This document shows positions 8,136 to 17,375 of a stretch of DNA of 45,966 bases, in pieces. The notes under the pieces are model-generated. The model made no database searches and had not been told where the DNA came from. It saw only the letters and a list, made by a program, of their open reading frames with translations. The position numbers were made by a program, and so were the translations under genes. The stretch is from Methylobacter sp. Lineage in GTDB: Bacteria > Pseudomonadota > Gammaproteobacteria > Methylococcales > Methylomonadaceae. The stretch lies in contig NZ_JAUXVR010000001.1 of NCBI RefSeq assembly GCF_030680395.1, positions 1 to 45,966 on the forward strand, written 5' to 3'. Within the stretch, counting starts at the first letter, position 1. The number at the start of each line of letters is the position of its first letter.

Positions 8136-9170
8136 TTATTCAAACAAATCTTCAGACACTCCCAATTGCTTTGGAGGCTGCAAGCCAAAATGCAAATAAG
8201 CATTCTGGGTGACCACACGGCCACGGGGGGTACGCATAATAAACCCCTGTTGCAGCAAATACGGCTCCACTACGTCTTCAATAGTGCCCCGCTCTTCACT
8301 GATAGCAGCGGCCAGCGTATCCAACCCTACCGGCCCTCCGGCAAAGCTTTCAATCATGGTTAACAGCAGTTTGCGGTCTAATGAATCAAAACCGTTATTA
8401 TCGACTTTCAACATTTCCAATGCCTGAAAGGACAGTTCTTCAGTAATCGTGCCATTGCCTTTTACTTCCGCAAAATCCCGCACCCTACGTAACAATCTAT
8501 TGGCAATTCGGGGGGTGCCGCGAGAACGACGGGCTATTTCATAAGCGCCGCGCTGCTCCATCGCGATACCCAACACATTAGCTGAACGCGCCACGATACT
8601 CGCCAGCTCATCAACTGTGTAAAACTCCAATCGCTGAACAATGCCAAAGCGATCTCGCAACGGCGAGGTCAGCAATCCGGCACGGGTAGTCGCGCCAACC
8701 AAGGTGAAGGGCGGCAAATCCAGCTTGATGGAGCGCGCGGCGGGACCTTCGCCAATCATGAGATCAAGCTGATAATCTTCCATAGCCGGATACAAAATCT
8801 CTTCAACCGCCGGACTCAAGCGATGAATTTCATCGATAAACAACACATCATGGGGTTCAAGATTGGTCAACAATGCCGCAAGATCACCGGCTTTATCAAG
8901 CACAGGGCCCGATGTTTGGCGAATTTTAACACACATTTCGGCCGCTATGATATTAGCCAGCGTGGTTTTGCCCAAACCGGGAGGGCCGAAAATCAACACA
9001 TGATCCAACGCTTCTTGCCGCGCCGTTGCCGCCTGAATAAAAATCTCCATTTGCTCGCGCAATTCTTTTTGGCCGATATAATCGGCCAAGCGTTTGGGTC
9101 GAATAGCCCGATCCTGACGCTCTTCATCCGAGTGACTATGAGCGGTAACCATGCGATCGCTTTCAATCAT
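8136..9170 (-). CDS. ruvB: Holliday junction branch-migration ATPase RuvB
   Basis: RuvB is the hexameric AAA+ motor that drives Holliday junction branch migration with RuvA. The Walker A motif is GPPGLGKTT (about residue 62). Walker B is LFIDEIHR and sensor 1 lies in LVGATTRAG. The arginine-finger region is SPLRDRFGI and a C-terminal winged helix ends in TPRGRVVT. The length of 344 residues is typical. The start codon overlaps the ruvA stop (ATGA). Confidence 0.98.
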   Translation of the reverse strand: MIESDRMVTAHSHSDEERQDRAIRPKRLADYIGQKELREQMEIFIQAATARQEALDHVLIFGPPGLGKTTLANIIAAEMCVKIRQTSGPVLDKAGDLAALLTNLEPHDVLFIDEIHRLSPAVEEILYPAMEDYQLDLMIGEGPAARSIKLDLPPFTLVGATTRAGLLTSPLRDRFGIVQRLEFYTVDELASIVARSANVLGIAMEQRGAYEIARRSRGTPRIANRLLRRVRDFAEVKGNGTITEELSFQALEMLKVDNNGFDSLDRKLLLTMIESFAGGPVGLDTLAAAISEERGTIEDVVEPYLLQQGFIMRTPRGRVVTQNAYLHFGLQPPKQLGVSEDLFE

Positions 9171-9778
9171 CTTATCGTACCCTGTAGCGCAAGCCTGATA
9201 ATGTCTTCACAACTTTTACCTTCAGCGCTGATATTTTGCACCATCTTACCGGCATCCAGCGGCTTATAGCCGAGTGAACACAAAGCACTGATAGCTTCCT
9301 GTTTGGGATTATTGAGTGGGCGGACTTTATCGACGCCAGTCACTGATAAGTCGGCTGAATCGGATGAATTAGCCAGATCCGGCAACCTGTCGCGCATTTC
9401 GATAACCAGGCGTTCGGCCGTCTTTTTACCTACTCCCGGCAAGCGCACCAATGCTTGCGTATCATTATTATGTATGCAGCGATGAAATTCTTCAGCGCTC
9501 TGGCCCGATAAAATCGTCAAAGCCAGCTTAGGTCCGACACCATTGACCTTGATCAGGGTTCTAAACATCGAGCGATCCGCTTCAGTAGAAAACCCGAATA
9601 AAATATGTGCATCTTCCCGAACCACCAGATGAGTATGCAATACTACCTCTGCACCGATGGCAGGCAGATTATAAAAAGTCGTCATCGGCGCCTCAACTTC
9701 ATAGCCGATACCGTTCACATCAAGCATTAAAAATGGCGGCGATTTATGCGCCAGTTTGCCGCGCAGAAAACCGATCAC
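9167..9778 (-). CDS. ruvA: Holliday junction recognition protein RuvA
   Basis: RuvA forms the tetramer that clamps Holliday junctions and loads RuvB. I choose the GTG at 9778 as start, giving a 203-residue protein beginning (V/M)[11 protein letters not shown], the usual length and N-terminus. The longer frame to 9832 would only add residues inside ruvC. Domain I (about 1-63) carries VNGIGYEV. Two helix-hairpin-helix motifs follow ([13 protein letters not shown] and [15 protein letters not shown]). The C-terminal RuvB-binding domain contains [11 protein letters not shown]. The GTG forms a GTGA overlap with the ruvC stop. Confidence 0.96.
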   Translation of the reverse strand: MIGFLRGKLAHKSPPFLMLDVNGIGYEVEAPMTTFYNLPAIGAEVVLHTHLVVREDAHILFGFSTEADRSMFRTLIKVNGVGPKLALTILSGQSAEEFHRCIHNNDTQALVRLPGVGKKTAERLVIEMRDRLPDLANSSDSADLSVTGVDKVRPLNNPKQEAISALCSLGYKPLDAGKMVQNISAEGKSCEDIIRLALQGTIR

Positions 9779-10272
9779 CGCAACAAGCCCTGCTGTAAAC
9801 GCTGTGCAGTTTGCTGATAATGGGCATGACAAATACTGATACCCAACGCATCGCTGGCATCGATTTGTAACTCGCCTTGAATATTTAACAGAATTTTCAC
9901 CATGTGCTGAACCTGAGTTTTTTCGGCGCTGCCTTTTCCCACTACGGCCTGTTTGACTTGCCTGGCAGCATATTCAAACACCGGCAAACCGGTGGTCTGG
10001 AACGCACAAATTGCCGCGCCTCTAGCCTGACCCAGTTTAAGCGCGGAGTCGGCATTTTTATGCATAAACACCTGTTCTATGGCCATTTGTTCAGGTTGAT
10101 AGCGTTCGACAACGTCCAGAATACCGTCAAATATTTGTTTGAGCCGGTCGGGAAAATAATCGGCTTTAATATGAATACTACCGCTGGCTATGTATTTATA
10201 ACCGCGCGACGAGTCTTCTATAATGCCGTAACCGGTTATTCTCGATCCCGGATCTATCCCTAAAATTCGCAT
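9775..10272 (-). CDS. ruvC: Holliday junction resolvase RuvC
   Basis: RuvC is the endonuclease that resolves Holliday junctions. The first catalytic Asp is in ILGIDPGSRITGYG (residue 7). The second acidic residue lies in MAIEQVFMHKNADSALKLGQ. The final pair is in IDASDALGISICHAH. The length of 165 residues is slightly shorter than the E. coli 173, with all catalytic residues present. Its stop overlaps the ruvA start and yebC ends 16 bases upstream. Confidence 0.97.
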   Translation of the reverse strand: MRILGIDPGSRITGYGIIEDSSRGYKYIASGSIHIKADYFPDRLKQIFDGILDVVERYQPEQMAIEQVFMHKNADSALKLGQARGAAICAFQTTGLPVFEYAARQVKQAVVGKGSAEKTQVQHMVKILLNIQGELQIDASDALGISICHAHYQQTAQRLQQGLLR

Positions 10273-10288
10273 CAGCTACGGTAAACTA

Positions 10289-11035
10289 TCAATCCAGGCC
10301 TTCCATAATTTCGTCGCTGATATCCGCGTTGGAATAGACATTCTGCACGTCATCCAGATCTTCCAACCGGTCTATCAAGCGCATCATTTTTTCGGCGCCC
10401 TCGGCATCCAGTTCGGTCATCGTTGCCGCCTGCATCGTGACTTCGGCATTATCCGGCTCAAAGCCTGCGGCAACCAAGGCGTCTTTGACTTCCAGATAAC
10501 TTTCCGGCGTGGTCATCACATCAACCGAGCCGTCGTCATTGACGATGACATCTTCCGCCCCGGCTTCCAAAGCGGCCTCCATCAGCGCATCTTCATCAAC
10601 GGAAGGCGCATAACTGAGAATACCGATCTTACTGAACATGTAGGCAACAGAACCGTCCGTACCCAAGTTGCCGCCCGCCTTGGAAAAAGCATGGCGGACT
10701 TCACCGACAGTACGGTTACGGTTATCGGTTAAACAATCAACCATAACCGCTGTACCGCCGGGGCCGTAGCCTTCATAGCGAACGACTTCGTAATTAACGC
10801 CTTCCAGCGCGCCGGACGCTTTTTTGATCGCGGTATCGATAGTATCGCGGCGCATATTCGCACCCAAAGCTTTATCTACCGCAGTGCGTAAGGCCGGGTT
10901 GCTCGCCGCATCCGGCCCGCTGGTTTTTACCGCCACCGTAATTTCCCGCAACATTTTAGTGAAAATTTTTCCACGTTTGGCATCCTGCCCAGCTTTGCGA
11001 TGCTTGATATTAGCCCATTTACTATGCCCAGCCAT
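10289..11035 (-). CDS. yebC: YebC/TACO1-family regulatory protein
   Basis: This is a conserved YebC-type protein; family members act as transcription regulators or help ribosomes through proline-rich stretches. The strongly conserved N-terminus [20 protein letters not shown] is intact. [13 protein letters not shown] and the Asp/Glu-rich C-terminal half follow. The length of 248 residues is standard. It leads the ruvCAB genes, the common arrangement. Upstream lies a 146-base gap with a hairpin that separates it from serB. Confidence 0.96.
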   Translation of the reverse strand: MAGHSKWANIKHRKAGQDAKRGKIFTKMLREITVAVKTSGPDAASNPALRTAVDKALGANMRRDTIDTAIKKASGALEGVNYEVVRYEGYGPGGTAVMVDCLTDNRNRTVGEVRHAFSKAGGNLGTDGSVAYMFSKIGILSYAPSVDEDALMEAALEAGAEDVIVNDDGSVDVMTTPESYLEVKDALVAAGFEPDNAEVTMQAATMTELDAEGAEKMMRLIDRLEDLDDVQNVYSNADISDEIMEGLD

Positions 11036-11110
11036 TGTCTCTCTCTTAAAAATAGTTAAATGTGAATTCGCAATTACTCAGCAACCGGAAAAAGGATTTT
11101 ATAGGCACAA

Positions 11111-11148
11111 GACGAAAGGCAAAGGGCGAAGATTTTTTGCCTTTCGTC
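11111..11148. terminator. Hairpin between serB and yebC
   Basis: GACGAAAGGCAAA (11111-11123) and TTTGCCTTTCGTC (11136-11148) form a perfect 13-base-pair stem with a 12-base loop. It lies downstream of serB. On the minus strand no clean T-run follows the stem; on the plus strand a T-rich run (CCTTTTTA) does. It may act as an attenuator or a bidirectional structure rather than a simple serB terminator. Confidence 0.5.
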
Positions 11149-11181
11149 CTTGCCTTTTTATCCGCTAAATAACTACCAAGC

Positions 11182-11823
11182 TTATAAAATATGCGCCAAT
11201 ATAGAAACCAAGCTCGGTTCGGCGCTGTAAAAATCGGCTTGCTCACGGACAACCGGTCGGTCGACCACGCCGCCAAAGCCAATCACAAAGGCTCCGGCCT
11301 GTTTGGCTTCCATGTCGGTTTTGCCGTCGCCTATCATGACCAGCGAACCTTGCGACTTAAGCAACCGCCTGCAAATCTCGGCTTTCCCGCCCGATCTGGC
11401 CAACGGCGATTCCTGATCATAATCGCGATAACTGCCATCCTCATTGAAATAAATATCGACGGCGTGAACCTGGGCCTCAGGCAAACCTAAATACCTTGCC
11501 AGCGGCAAAATAGCCTGACGGATTCCGCCGCTAATAATATGCAGTTCCTTGTCCGGAGCTGTTAAAGCTTCAAACACGTCTTTAACGCCATCGACTATCT
11601 GTTCGATATACAAATCGGCCAGCCAGTTGATGCTGTCCCGATCCGGCCTGATCAACGATAAACGTCTCTCATAAACCGCTTCCAGCAACACCTCGCCATT
11701 CATCGCCGCATCGGTCAGTCTGGACATTTCCTCGCCCAAACCGACACGTCCGGCGAGTTCGTCTATGCCTTCTATTTTGCTTAACGTGCTGTCACAATCG
11801 AAGCAGATGACATCAAAACTCAT
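11182..11823 (-). CDS. serB: Phosphoserine phosphatase SerB-like HAD hydrolase
   Basis: It is predicted to dephosphorylate phosphoserine, the last step of serine synthesis. HAD motif I is CFDCDSTLS (nucleophile Asp9, general acid Asp11). Motif II is ISGGIRQ. Motif III/IV is MIGDGKTDMEAKQAG. The length of 213 residues matches the short SerB group without the N-terminal ACT domain. Its start codon overlaps the serA stop (ATGA at 11820-11823), which strongly supports a serine-pathway role. Another small-molecule HAD phosphatase role is possible but less likely in this context. Confidence 0.88.
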   Translation of the reverse strand: MSFDVICFDCDSTLSKIEGIDELAGRVGLGEEMSRLTDAAMNGEVLLEAVYERRLSLIRPDRDSINWLADLYIEQIVDGVKDVFEALTAPDKELHIISGGIRQAILPLARYLGLPEAQVHAVDIYFNEDGSYRDYDQESPLARSGGKAEICRRLLKSQGSLVMIGDGKTDMEAKQAGAFVIGFGGVVDRPVVREQADFYSAEPSLVSILAHIL

Positions 11824-13439
11824 AAGTTGATCTGGATAGCCTTATACACGGCGGGGATATGACAGAGTTGCTGCAACAAATCGTCGGTTAAAGGTTCGGA
11901 AACGCTGATAACCGCCATCGCCCGCTGCAGCACATCAGCTGTACCTACCTGCATTCTGGTGATATTGATGTCCGCATTACCCAGCACACTGCTGATTGCC
12001 GATATAACGCCCGGCTTGTCGTCATGCTGTGTCACTAATAATGTTCCTACCGGCACCACTTCAATATCAAACTGGTCGATGCAAACCAAACGCGGATGAC
12101 ATCCGCCCAACAAGGTTCCCGCCAGCGTAATTGTATGATCCGCACAATGCCCGGTAACCCGGATCAGCGATAAATAATCCTGGGTTTCTTCGGTTTTCGA
12201 TTCGACCAGAGCAATACCCTGACGTTTGGCAATATTTTCGGCATTAACCCGGTTTACCGGTGTAGAAAATTGCCCGCTTAACACACCGATCAGGGTAGCG
12301 ACTGAAACCGGCCGCACCTCAACTTCCGCAGCCCGACCCATTAACGCCACTTCTATTTTTTCTATCGGCTTGGTCGCCAGGCCAACTAACACTTTGCCCA
12401 AGATATTGGCCAGCGTCATAAATTCATGGGATTTTTTCAACTCTTCCGCAGACACTCGGGGCAGATTCAAGGCGTTAACAGCTTCCCCGGTCTTTAAAAA
12501 CGTGACCGCCTGCCGGGCAATTTCAACGCTCACCGCCACTTGCGCTTCACTGGTTGATGCGCCCAAATGCGGGGTAAAAACGATATTATCCAGCTCCAGC
12601 AGCGGCGAATCGGCAGGTGGTTCATTTTCGTAAACATCAAGTGCCGCACCAGCTATTCGGCCGTTTTTCAAGGCATCATACAGTGCCGTCTCGTCAATCA
12701 AACCGCCTCTGGCGCAATTGATAATCATCGTCTCTTTTTTCATCATCGCCAGCTGAGCGCTGCCGATAACATTGCGGGTTTTTTCAATCAATGGGCAATG
12801 CAAGGTCAAATAATCCGCCCTGCTTACCAGCTCGTCCAGACTGACCGATTCAACACCCAGATCTTCAAATATTTCAGGAGCAACAAATGGATCATAGGCA
12901 ATCACCTGCATTTTTAAGCCAAAACCGCGCTGTGCGACGATCCGCCCGATGGTACCGAAACCGAGTACAGCCAGTGTTTTATGAGCGATTTCCGAACCCA
13001 TCAACTTGGAGCGTTCCCATTTTCCGGCGCGAACCGAGCGGTCTGCGGTCGGCAAATGCCGACTCAGCGACATCATGTGCGCAATGGCCAATTCGGCAGT
13101 CGTGGTCGCATTGGCATCCGGCGTATTCATGACAATGATCCCCAGCTCCGTTGCTGCGGGTATATCGACATTATCGACACCGATACCGGCGCGACCTATC
13201 AGCTTAAGGTTCTTTGCCGCCTGCAAAACCTTTTTTGTTACCTGTGTGTCGCTACGAATCAACAACGCATCGTAATCACCGATGAGATTGCAAAGCTGAT
13301 CCTCATTAAGCCCCGTTTCAATATGTATTTGTATGCCGGGCTGATCATTTAAATAATTGATACCCGCTTCTGCTAATTTGTCGGAAATAAGGATTTTTTT
13401 CAAAGGAATGTACCGGAAAAGGCTATGCGTTAAAAACAT
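11820..13439 (-). CDS. serA: D-3-phosphoglycerate dehydrogenase SerA
   Basis: SerA oxidises 3-phosphoglycerate to 3-phosphohydroxypyruvate with NAD, the first step of serine synthesis. The Rossmann motif is LGFGTIGRIVAQRG. Catalytic residues lie in NCARGGLIDE (Arg), DVYENEPP (Glu) and FTPHLGAST (His). The C-terminal half carries an intervening allosteric-substrate-binding domain and an ACT domain (DKPGVISAISSVLGNADINI), so serine feedback is likely. The first ATG gives 539 residues; a TTG at 13403 would give about 527 with the family-like start (L/M)KKILISDKLAEAGI. Neither has a clear Shine-Dalgarno sequence, so the start is uncertain. Confidence 0.95.
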   Translation of the reverse strand: MFLTHSLFRYIPLKKILISDKLAEAGINYLNDQPGIQIHIETGLNEDQLCNLIGDYDALLIRSDTQVTKKVLQAAKNLKLIGRAGIGVDNVDIPAATELGIIVMNTPDANATTTAELAIAHMMSLSRHLPTADRSVRAGKWERSKLMGSEIAHKTLAVLGFGTIGRIVAQRGFGLKMQVIAYDPFVAPEIFEDLGVESVSLDELVSRADYLTLHCPLIEKTRNVIGSAQLAMMKKETMIINCARGGLIDETALYDALKNGRIAGAALDVYENEPPADSPLLELDNIVFTPHLGASTSEAQVAVSVEIARQAVTFLKTGEAVNALNLPRVSAEELKKSHEFMTLANILGKVLVGLATKPIEKIEVALMGRAAEVEVRPVSVATLIGVLSGQFSTPVNRVNAENIAKRQGIALVESKTEETQDYLSLIRVTGHCADHTITLAGTLLGGCHPRLVCIDQFDIEVVPVGTLLVTQHDDKPGVISAISSVLGNADINITRMQVGTADVLQRAMAVISVSEPLTDDLLQQLCHIPAVYKAIQINL

Positions 13440-13458
13440 GTAGTTTAACAGGTTTACT

Positions 13459-13480
13459 CGCAGGGCACTTGTACCCTGCG
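13459..13480. terminator. GC-rich hairpin between L,D-transpeptidase and serA
   Basis: CGCAGGG (13459-13465) and CCCTGCG (13474-13480) form a perfect seven-pair GC-rich stem with an eight-base loop. It lies just past the end of the L,D-transpeptidase gene and before serA on the same strand. No T-run follows, so termination is plausible but not certain. Confidence 0.45.
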
Positions 13481-13522
13481 GTTATAAATGGCTTTTTACA
13501 ATCTCCCAGATAATTCTATGGC

Positions 13523-14641
13523 TTAGTTTCCATGAAAATAACCATCTGGAGAGGCTTGGCGCGCCGGTTTTGCGGGTACAGATGTCGACAAGTCCGTCGG
13601 CATGGAAGATGACATGTCCTCCAGTGGCGGTAAGCGTTCATAGATCGCTATAGGTTCTCCACTCTGCTCCTTAAGTACTTTGTTTAAAACTTGCTGGTCG
13701 AAATCAGGCACTTCCTGCGCCGCATCAACTCCCGCATACTCACGATCCCTGCCGATATTATTGGCTTTTTGGATTAATCCTAGCGCCACGGCAAAGCGCT
13801 GATCCAATGTTGTTTCTTCACCTTCCAGATCAGGATGCGCTTCCACATAAAGAACATTGTTCAGCCAACCAACCTTGATAGGCTGTTTAACAATATAAAC
13901 CGGCGTTCCGACTGAAACCATGTCATATAACGCCTCAACATCTTCAGGATACATGCGAACGCAGCCATGCGTTATCTGCATGCCTATGCCATGAATTTTA
14001 TCAATATCGGTACCGTGTATCCGGTATTCTCCAGGCAAAGCCAGATGCAGTGCGCGTGTGCCCAGAGGATTATGCGGCCCCGGCGGAACAACAAGAGGCA
14101 GAGGGTCGCCATTCGCCGCATGTTCGCGTCTTATTGACTCGGGCGGATGCCATGCAGGATTCATGATTTTTCGCGCGACTTTGGTTTTACCCAACGGCGT
14201 CTTCCAATCCTGCCTGCCAACACCGTGCGCATAAGACATAACCTGCTGAGGCGCCTGACCCTTTTTAGTCGGCGGGTAATAATACATGCGGTATTCGGAG
14301 ATATTTAGAGTAATTCCATTACGAGGCGAATCCGGCAAAATACGTCTATTGGATAAGCGAACAATCTCGCCTTTTTTAACCAGCCAGCGATCCACGTCCG
14401 GATTCAACCTGACTATTTCTGTTTGCCCCAGAAGAAAGCGGCGCGCCACATCCAATAAGGTTTCGTTCTGGTCTGCGCGAGTTAAAGCCATACCATCAGG
14501 ATATTGAGTGATTACGCTATCACTGCTGTTTTCAGGCATTGCATAGGTCGTAGCGTTTGCATGGCCGCCAATGACGGACAGTAAGAGTGTAAAAGCAAGT
14601 AGTGCGCGAATGTTCATTGCGATAAGTTTCTCAGAAAACAC
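13523..14641 (-). CDS. Secreted L,D-transpeptidase (ErfK/YbiS/YkuD family)
   Basis: Enzymes of this family form 3-3 peptidoglycan cross-links or attach lipoproteins to peptidoglycan in the periplasm. A signal peptide (about residues 9-30, ALLAFTLLLSVIGGHANA) precedes a LysM-like segment (TLLDVARRFLLGQTEIVRLN). The YkuD domain spans about 105-240. The catalytic motif is IHGTDIDKIHGIGMQITHGCVRMYPEDV, split here as IHGTDI and ITHGCVRM, with the nucleophilic Cys in HGCVR. The C-terminal extension of about 100 residues ends in a Pro/Ser-rich tail. The first in-frame ATG is at 14641; the ATG eight codons later (14617) gives a more usual signal peptide. Confidence 0.93.
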   Translation of the reverse strand: MFSEKLIAMNIRALLAFTLLLSVIGGHANATTYAMPENSSDSVITQYPDGMALTRADQNETLLDVARRFLLGQTEIVRLNPDVDRWLVKKGEIVRLSNRRILPDSPRNGITLNISEYRMYYYPPTKKGQAPQQVMSYAHGVGRQDWKTPLGKTKVARKIMNPAWHPPESIRREHAANGDPLPLVVPPGPHNPLGTRALHLALPGEYRIHGTDIDKIHGIGMQITHGCVRMYPEDVEALYDMVSVGTPVYIVKQPIKVGWLNNVLYVEAHPDLEGEETTLDQRFAVALGLIQKANNIGRDREYAGVDAAQEVPDFDQQVLNKVLKEQSGEPIAIYERLPPLEDMSSSMPTDLSTSVPAKPARQASPDGYFHGN

Positions 14642-14823
14642 AATATAAAAAAATAATAACTCTCTTCAGCAACCAACGTTGTTTGCCAGTTGTAGCTGCG
14701 GATTTATCCCCATCTACAGGCAATCCCCAGGTAATTACTCAAGATCTGCCTACCTAAAAAAACCGCTTATATTATCATGCAAGGCCGACACACGCATAAT
14801 TTTGCTGATTTCATGGACTTGTT

Positions 14824-14852
14824 TTGGGGATTATCGCTATTGCCCCTATAAT
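14824..14852 (+). promoter_or_regulatory. Candidate promoter of the amino-acid permease
   Basis: A perfect -10 TATAAT (14847-14852) lies 17 bases after TTGGGG (14824-14829), a weak -35 element. The start codon of the permease follows 60 bases later. The position between two divergent genes supports it, and the poor -35 lowers confidence. Confidence 0.45.
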
Positions 14853-14912
14853 CCAGCCAATACAACACTTTACCTACACCATCTACTTTCAACTAAATAA
14901 CAAGAGCTCCAG

Positions 14913-16322
14913 ATGTCCATTCAAATTTTTCGCAGCAAACACGTTACTTCCGATGATGACGCAGGCAGCGGCCTCAAGCGTTGCCTGTCTAAATGGGATC
15001 TGGCCTTTCTCGGCATAGGCGCAATTATCGGCACCGGTATCTTCGTGCTGACCGGAGTCGCCGCCGCCACTCAATCCGGACCTGCCGTGATGCTGTCATT
15101 TGTCATCGCCGGATTCGCCTGCGCTTTCGCCGCCTTGTCTTATGCCGAATTATCCGCCTCGGTCGGCGGCTGCGGCAGCGCCTATGGCTACAGCTATGTG
15201 GCTTTCGGCGAGATATTCGCCTTTATTATCGGCTGGGACTTGCTGCTGGAATACAGTCTTGCCGTAGCGACCGTCGCCAACGGCTGGTCAGGCTATTTCA
15301 ATAACGCACTGACCGCCATCGGCATACCGTTGCCGGAAATGCTGACCAAATCCCCCAAACTCGGTGGCCTGATTAACCTGCCCGCATCCGCCATTATTCT
15401 GATACTGATGATGCTGTTGATCATGGGCGTAAAACACAGCGCCAAAGTCAACAACGCGATGGTGTTTGTCAAGCTGTTGACCATCACTGTCTTCATTGCC
15501 GTTGCCGCATTCAACGTCCACCCGGAAAACTGGCATCCGTTCATGCCATTCGGCTGGTTTCAAACCCTGCCTGACGGCAAAACCACCGGCGTTCTGGCCG
15601 GCGCATCACTGGTATTTTTCGCCTACGTCGGCTTCGATGCCGTATCCACCGCCGCCGAGGAAGCCAGTAATCCGCAACGCGACCTGCCTTTTGGTATCGT
15701 CACCTCGCTGGGTTTTTGCACTGTCATCTACATCCTGGTATCCGGCCTGCTGACCGGTGTCGTCAACTACACCGAGCTGAACGTATCCTCGCCTGTCGCT
15801 CACGCCCTGAATCTGCTCGGTTACAACTGGGCGTCGGCGCTGATCTCAACCGGCGTTATTGCAGGTCTTACCACCGTCATGCTGGTGCTGTATTACGGAC
15901 TGACCCGGATCATCTTCGCGATGTCCCGCGACGGCCTGCTCTCACCCTTCTTTAGCGAAGTGAACCCAAAAACCCAAACCCCGGTGCGCGTCATCGTACT
16001 GTGCGGCATCATCATGGCGATAGCCGCGGGCTTCATACCGCTCGGCGATCTGGCTGAACTGGTCAACATCGGCACTCTGGCCGCGTTTGTGCTTGTGTGC
16101 TTAGGCGTATTGGTGCTGCGCATCACCAAACCGGACATGAAACGCCCGTTCCGTTCACCGTTCAGTCCGTTATTTCCCGTGCTGGGCATGTTGTCCTGCA
16201 CCGCATTGATGGCATTTTTGCCCTCGCTAACATGGCTGCGCTTCGTGATCTGGCTGGTTATTGGCTTGATTGTGTATTTTTCTTACTCTGTGCAGCATAG
16301 TAAGTTGGCGACGACGGATTAA
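14913..16322 (+). CDS. APC-superfamily amino-acid permease (cationic amino-acid transporter type)
   Basis: This inner-membrane amino-acid transporter has about 12-13 hydrophobic helices over 469 residues. The first helix carries the substrate-binding hallmark GIGAIIGTGIFVLTG (about residues 36-50). Later come FFAYVGFDAVSTAAEEASNP, split as FFAYVGFDAVST and AAEEASNPQRD, which are characteristic of CAT/YfnA-type permeases, and RIIFAMSRDGLLS. The substrate cannot be read from sequence. It is the only large plus-strand gene in the first 27 kb and diverges from the L,D-transpeptidase. A nested hairpin follows 14 bases after its stop. Confidence 0.92.
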   Translation: MSIQIFRSKHVTSDDDAGSGLKRCLSKWDLAFLGIGAIIGTGIFVLTGVAAATQSGPAVMLSFVIAGFACAFAALSYAELSASVGGCGSAYGYSYVAFGEIFAFIIGWDLLLEYSLAVATVANGWSGYFNNALTAIGIPLPEMLTKSPKLGGLINLPASAIILILMMLLIMGVKHSAKVNNAMVFVKLLTITVFIAVAAFNVHPENWHPFMPFGWFQTLPDGKTTGVLAGASLVFFAYVGFDAVSTAAEEASNPQRDLPFGIVTSLGFCTVIYILVSGLLTGVVNYTELNVSSPVAHALNLLGYNWASALISTGVIAGLTTVMLVLYYGLTRIIFAMSRDGLLSPFFSEVNPKTQTPVRVIVLCGIIMAIAAGFIPLGDLAELVNIGTLAAFVLVCLGVLVLRITKPDMKRPFRSPFSPLFPVLGMLSCTALMAFLPSLTWLRFVIWLVIGLIVYFSYSVQHSKLATTD

Positions 16323-16335
16323 GCTGACTTGGCTT

Positions 16336-16390
16336 GATAGGGTACGCTGTGAGTGACGCTCATTCACTGGTAGGCGTAGCGCACCCTATC
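16336..16390. repeat. Nested palindrome downstream of permease (REP-like or terminator)
   Basis: The outer arms GATAGGGTACGCT (16336-16348) and AGCGCACCCTATC (16378-16390) pair at 12 of 13 positions. Inside them GTGAGTGA (16349-16356) and TCATTCAC (16360-16367) form a second hairpin with one mismatch. No T-run follows. The GATAGGGTGCGCT type of arm recalls dispersed palindromic repeats of gammaproteobacteria. The rest of 16391-16616 shows no gene. Confidence 0.55.
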
Positions 16391-16616
16391 CACAACCTCT
16401 AAGCCGTGGACGGAAAATAATAGATTGTATTACCGTATTCGGCCATAAAAGACGATAAAGAACTTCAAGTTAATGGCAGATAAAAGCCAAAAAACTGCCA
16501 TTTCCTTGACGATGCAGCAACGCAAAGGCAAGTAACCAGGAAAAAGTAGTTGTCGGAAACGGCAACTGCTTACTGAATGTCTCAGTGAGACTATTACAAG
16601 CAAATATTTAACACCC

Positions 16617-17198
16617 TCAACGATAAACCTGGGCTTCGCGGCGCAAATCATCAAGCTGCCGTTCGCGGTAGTAAAGATCATCGCGAAGATGATGGTATCG
16701 GTGGTCCAAGTCCCGCAGATCGGAACGAATCCGCCCGCGGTCCTTATCGCTTAATTTTTTGTCGTGCAAACTGCTTTCTTTGCTGGAGATTTCCCGATCA
16801 AGCCCGTCCAGTTCAGCGCGGTGTTCGTAGATGGTAAAGGCAGCTGAATGATAGCGCCCAAATAAGCCATCTATGGAGGGCGGACAGACATGCTGGTACT
16901 GATGCCCATTTAATCCTACGCTGAAGGCATTATCAATTCGGCAGTAATCGCGCAATCCTTGTTCGCGACCGGCAAAATACGCCTCATTGTTTATTGCAAT
17001 GCCATATTCATAACAGGCTTTTACGTGATCTGACAGTCGGCTACCGGTTTCACCGGCGAGTCCATCACGAACACCCAGTCCAAACCAATCGCCACGACGA
17101 CAGTCTTCCTGGCTCAAAGTTGCGCAACCTGATAGAAAAATTACACAAAGAAATCCTGTTAAACGATGCAATTGACCTCTCCCTTCCTCAGTTTTCAT
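16617..17198 (-). CDS. DUF2799-type lipoprotein
   Basis: This 193-residue lipoprotein has a signal peptide ending in the lipobox LSGC (Cys25). The body shows the DUF2799-like pattern with paired acidic/aromatic and cysteine motifs: DCRRGDWFGLGVRDGLAG, then HVKACYEYGIAINNEAYFAG, REQGLRDYC and NAFSVGLNGHQYQHVCPP. The C-terminal third (about 120-193) is a charged, probably coiled-coil helix rich in Asp/Arg/Leu. Its function is unknown; location is the periplasmic face of a membrane. The start codon overlaps a tentative small frame upstream. Confidence 0.75.
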   Translation of the reverse strand: MKTEEGRGQLHRLTGFLCVIFLSGCATLSQEDCRRGDWFGLGVRDGLAGETGSRLSDHVKACYEYGIAINNEAYFAGREQGLRDYCRIDNAFSVGLNGHQYQHVCPPSIDGLFGRYHSAAFTIYEHRAELDGLDREISSKESSLHDKKLSDKDRGRIRSDLRDLDHRYHHLRDDLYYRERQLDDLRREAQVYR

Positions 17199-17295
17199 GG
17201 TTTAGCTCGACGACGGGTTGCTCAGCTTGCAAAACAGCTTTTAGTTTTTTCCAGTCGTCGGCACTGGTTTTTCTAGCTAAAGAAAATAAATTCAT
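17188..17295 (-). CDS. Tentative 35-residue small protein upstream of DUF2799 gene
   Basis: An ATG at 17295 opens a 35-codon frame starting MNLFSLARKTSADDWKKLK and ending ELNHEN. It overlaps the first 11 bases of the DUF2799 gene, as leader peptides and coupled genes often do. The composition (Lys/Ala/Asp amphipathic helix) is protein-like. There is no clear Shine-Dalgarno sequence and no recognised homologue, so it could be chance. Confidence 0.3.
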   Translation of the reverse strand: MNLFSLARKTSADDWKKLKAVLQAEQPVVELNHEN

Positions 17296-17375
17296 TAAAT
17301 AAAAATAGTAAAGTAGTAATTTCCAGCTGGAAAGTGTAGACGATTTTTTATGGTAAAGCTGGCAAATTTTCCACG

